DNA from: Alloalcanivorax xenomutans
GTDB taxonomy: Bacteria > Pseudomonadota > Gammaproteobacteria > Pseudomonadales > Alcanivoracaceae
NCBI RefSeq assembly: GCF_900217905.1
Contig: NZ_OBMO01000018.1
Coordinates: forward strand, 45,129 to 109,128
Direction of reading: 5' to 3'
DNA length: 64,000 nt
In this document: positions 62,253 to 64,000 of the stretch, piece by piece
Position numbering within the stretch: position 1 is the first letter of the stretch
Layout of the letters: each line of letters opens with the position of its first letter
Program-made: the position numbers and the translations under genes
The notes under the pieces: generated by a model
Database searches by the model: none
Told to the model about the DNA's origin: nothing
What the model saw: the letters and a program-made list of their open reading frames with translations, nothing else

Positions 62253-62627
62253 TTAGCCGATGAGCGTCGAGATCAGGCCGTTGAGCGCCCAGTCGAGCAC
62301 GAACAACAGCAGCGCCACGATCACCACGAAGACCAGAACGATCAGCGTGGTCTGCAGCGTTTCCTGACGGGTGGGCCACACCACCTTGCGCAGCTCCACC
62401 ATGGAGTCCTTACGCAATTGATTGAAGGACTTGCCCTGCTCGGTCTGCAAAGCCACAAAGGCCGCGACCAGGGCGACCGCCACTACGCCAAGGGCCCGAT
62501 ACAGAGGAGACACGTCTGAGAAATAGCTGTTACCAAAAACAGCAACGGCCACCAGAGCGGCAACGACGAGCCACTTGATGACCTCTAGAGCGGAGGACCC
62601 AGATTGCCCTTCAACTTTCTCGTTCAT
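62253..62627 (-). CDS. secE: Sec translocon subunit SecE
   Basis: A 124-residue inner-membrane protein (127 in E. coli) with three helices: VIKWLVVAALVAVAVFGNSY, YRALGVVAVALVAAFVAL and TTLIVLVFVVIVALLLFVLD. The conserved cytoplasmic amphipathic segment MVELRKVVWPTRQETLQT before helix 3 clamps SecY. ATG 62625-62627 (MNEKVEGQSG) is chosen; the longer frame runs into the tRNA. In an operon with nusG, downstream of tRNA-Trp. Confidence 0.97.
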   Translation of the reverse strand: MNEKVEGQSGSSALEVIKWLVVAALVAVAVFGNSYFSDVSPLYRALGVVAVALVAAFVALQTEQGKSFNQLRKDSMVELRKVVWPTRQETLQTTLIVLVFVVIVALLLFVLDWALNGLISTLIG

Positions 62628-62669
62628 CTGCCGATGCACCCCGCCGCCTGACGGCAGCTCTGGGAAAAT

Positions 62670-62745
62670 TGGCAGGCCAGGAGGGACTCGAACCCCCAAC
62701 AGCCGGTTTTGGAGACCGGTGCTCTACCAATTGAACTACTGGCCT
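62670..62745 (-). tRNA. tRNA-Trp (anticodon CCA)
   Basis: A 76-base tRNA on the minus strand. The acceptor arms AGGCCAG and CTGGCCT pair fully, CCA is encoded at the 3' end after discriminator G, the anticodon loop is TCTCCAAAA with CCA as anticodon, and the T arm has GGTTCGAGTCC. It sits between tuf copy 2 and secE, the usual site in gammaproteobacteria, and is probably cut from a shared transcript. Confidence 0.97.
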
Positions 62746-62762
62746 GTAACTCACTAATCAGA

Positions 62763-62794
62763 AACAAAACAGGCCGGAGCCGAAGCCCCGGCCT
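62763..62794 (-). terminator. terminator after tuf (copy 2)
   Basis: On the minus strand GGCCGGGGC-TTCG-GCTCCGGCC forms a 9-bp stem with one G-U wobble and a TTCG tetraloop, followed by TGTTTTGTTTC. It lies 9 bases past the tuf stop and ahead of tRNA-Trp. Confidence 0.8.
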
Positions 62795-62803
62795 TGAATT
62801 GTC

Positions 62804-63997
62804 TTACTCTACGATCTTGGCCACCACGCCGGCGCCAACAGTACGACCACCTTCACGAATCGCGAAGCGCAGGCCGTCTTCCATGGCGATCGGTGCGATC
62901 AGCTCAACGTCCATCTGCACGTTGTCACCCGGCATCACCATCTCGGTGCCTTCCGGCAGCGTACAGGCACCGGTAACGTCGGTGGTACGGAAGTAGAACT
63001 GCGGACGGTAGCCGTTGAAGAACGGGGTGTGACGACCACCTTCGTCCTTGCTCAGCACGTACACCTCGGCAACGAACTTGGTGTGCGGGGTGATCGAGCC
63101 CGGCTTCGCCAGAACCTGACCACGCTCCACTTCGTCACGCTTGGTGCCACGCAGCAGCACGCCCACGTTCTCACCCGCGCGGCCTTCGTCCAGCAGCTTG
63201 CGGAACATCTCAACACCAGTACAGGTGGTCTTGGCGGTATCCTTGATACCCACAATCTCGATCTCTTCACCCACCTTGATGATGCCACGCTCCACACGAC
63301 CGGTGACCACGGTACCGCGACCGGAGATGGAGAACACGTCCTCGATCGGCATCAGGAACGGCTGATCAACCGCACGCTCCGGCTCCGGAATGTACTCGTC
63401 CAGCGTTTCCACCAGCTTCTGCACCGCCGGCATGCCAATCTCGCTGGTATCGCCTTCCAGCGCCTTCAGAGCGGAACCCTTGATGATCGGGGTGTCGTCG
63501 CCCGGGAAGTCGTAGTCGCTCAGCAGCTCACGCACTTCCATTTCAACCAGTTCCAGCAGCTCTTCATCGTCCACCATGTCCGCTTTGTTCAGGAACACGA
63601 CGATGTACGGCACGCCAACCTGGCGGGACAGCAGAATGTGCTCCCGGGTTTGCGGCATCGGGCCGTCAGCGGCGGATACCACCAGAATCGCGCCATCCAT
63701 CTGCGCCGCACCGGTGATCATGTTCTTCACGTAGTCGGCGTGACCCGGGCAGTCAACGTGCGCGTAGTGACGGGTCGGAGAGTCGTACTCCACGTGGGAG
63801 GTCGCGATCGTAATACCACGCTCACGCTCTTCCGGGGCGTTATCGATCTGATCGAAGGCGCTCGCCGAACCAGAGCCCCACACCTCGAAGCACACCCGCG
63901 TCAAAGCGGCCGTCAGCGTCGTCTTACCATGGTCAACGTGACCAATCGTGCCCACGTTTACGTGCGGTTTATTACGTTCAAACTTTTCCTTTGCCAC
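62804..63997 (-). CDS. tuf: elongation factor Tu (copy 2)
   Basis: A 397-residue EF-Tu identical in protein sequence to the copy at 46082-47275, and identical in DNA wherever I compared. The start ATG is at 63995-63997, three bases from the right edge, so the promoter and ribosome site are outside the window. All GTPase motifs are intact. It precedes tRNA-Trp, secE and nusG. The identity over 16.7 kb points to gene conversion. Confidence 0.99.
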   Translation of the reverse strand: MAKEKFERNKPHVNVGTIGHVDHGKTTLTAALTRVCFEVWGSGSASAFDQIDNAPEERERGITIATSHVEYDSPTRHYAHVDCPGHADYVKNMITGAAQMDGAILVVSAADGPMPQTREHILLSRQVGVPYIVVFLNKADMVDDEELLELVEMEVRELLSDYDFPGDDTPIIKGSALKALEGDTSEIGMPAVQKLVETLDEYIPEPERAVDQPFLMPIEDVFSISGRGTVVTGRVERGIIKVGEEIEIVGIKDTAKTTCTGVEMFRKLLDEGRAGENVGVLLRGTKRDEVERGQVLAKPGSITPHTKFVAEVYVLSKDEGGRHTPFFNGYRPQFYFRTTDVTGACTLPEGTEMVMPGDNVQMDVELIAPIAMEDGLRFAIREGGRTVGAGVVAKIVE

Positions 63998-64000
63998 GAC

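Overview
The window reads as chromosome of a GC-rich marine gammaproteobacterium close to Alcanivorax/Alloalcanivorax. The arguments are the uninterrupted order secE-nusG-rplKAJL-rpoBC-rpsLG-fusA-tuf-S10-spc-alpha, a Marinobacter/Alcanivorax-type two-domain fatty acyl-CoA reductase, a phasin beside an ABC1 kinase, an ssb-YajR-type MFS-uvrA neighbourhood as in pseudomonads, and T2SS genes. This assignment is from recognised families, not from a database search. No insertion sequence, prophage, CRISPR array or integron is visible.

Positions 1-32100 are mixed housekeeping and accessory genes. They comprise a truncated HIT protein, a MAPEG membrane protein, an AraC-type regulator facing a short-chain dehydrogenase, two small unknown genes meeting tail to tail, a phasin with three internal repeats, an ABC1/UbiB-type kinase, an outer-membrane barrel, a MoxR ATPase with its CoxE-type VWA partner, and an ABM-domain monooxygenase. 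A FabR/DesT-like TetR repressor is then divergent from a fatty acyl-CoA reductase, with two matching 18-bp palindromes between them. Next come an epoxide hydrolase, a HAMP adenylate/guanylate cyclase overlapping a lipoprotein, gspN-gspC-gspD, ssb, a YajR-like MFS carrier, a CsgD-like regulator, LexA-controlled uvrA, a periplasmic glycerophosphodiesterase, a GyrI-like protein, a ferritin-like protein, a SulP/DauA-like carrier and a ribbon-helix-helix protein.

Positions 32150-64000 are one continuous minus-strand block for transcription and translation. Reading from right to left it runs tuf, tRNA-Trp, secE, nusG, rplK, rplA, rplJ, rplL, rpoB, rpoC, rpsL, rpsG, fusA, tuf, the S10 operon (rpsJ to rpsQ), the spc operon (rplN to rpmJ) and the alpha operon (rpsM to rplQ). 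A bidirectional terminator closes it at 32150-32176. Promoters with 17-bp spacing can be read ahead of rpsL, rpsJ and rpsM. Hairpins sit between rplL and rpoB, rpoB and rpoC, rpsG and fusA, and after both tuf genes. The two tuf copies encode identical proteins and look identical in DNA.

I did not find a clearly new multi-gene system. The observations most worth testing are the twin operators of the fatty acyl-CoA reductase, the terminator inside the str operon ahead of fusA, the phasin repeats, two mutually exclusive stems at 2915-2960, and the gene-poor, hairpin-rich stretch 20404-21038.
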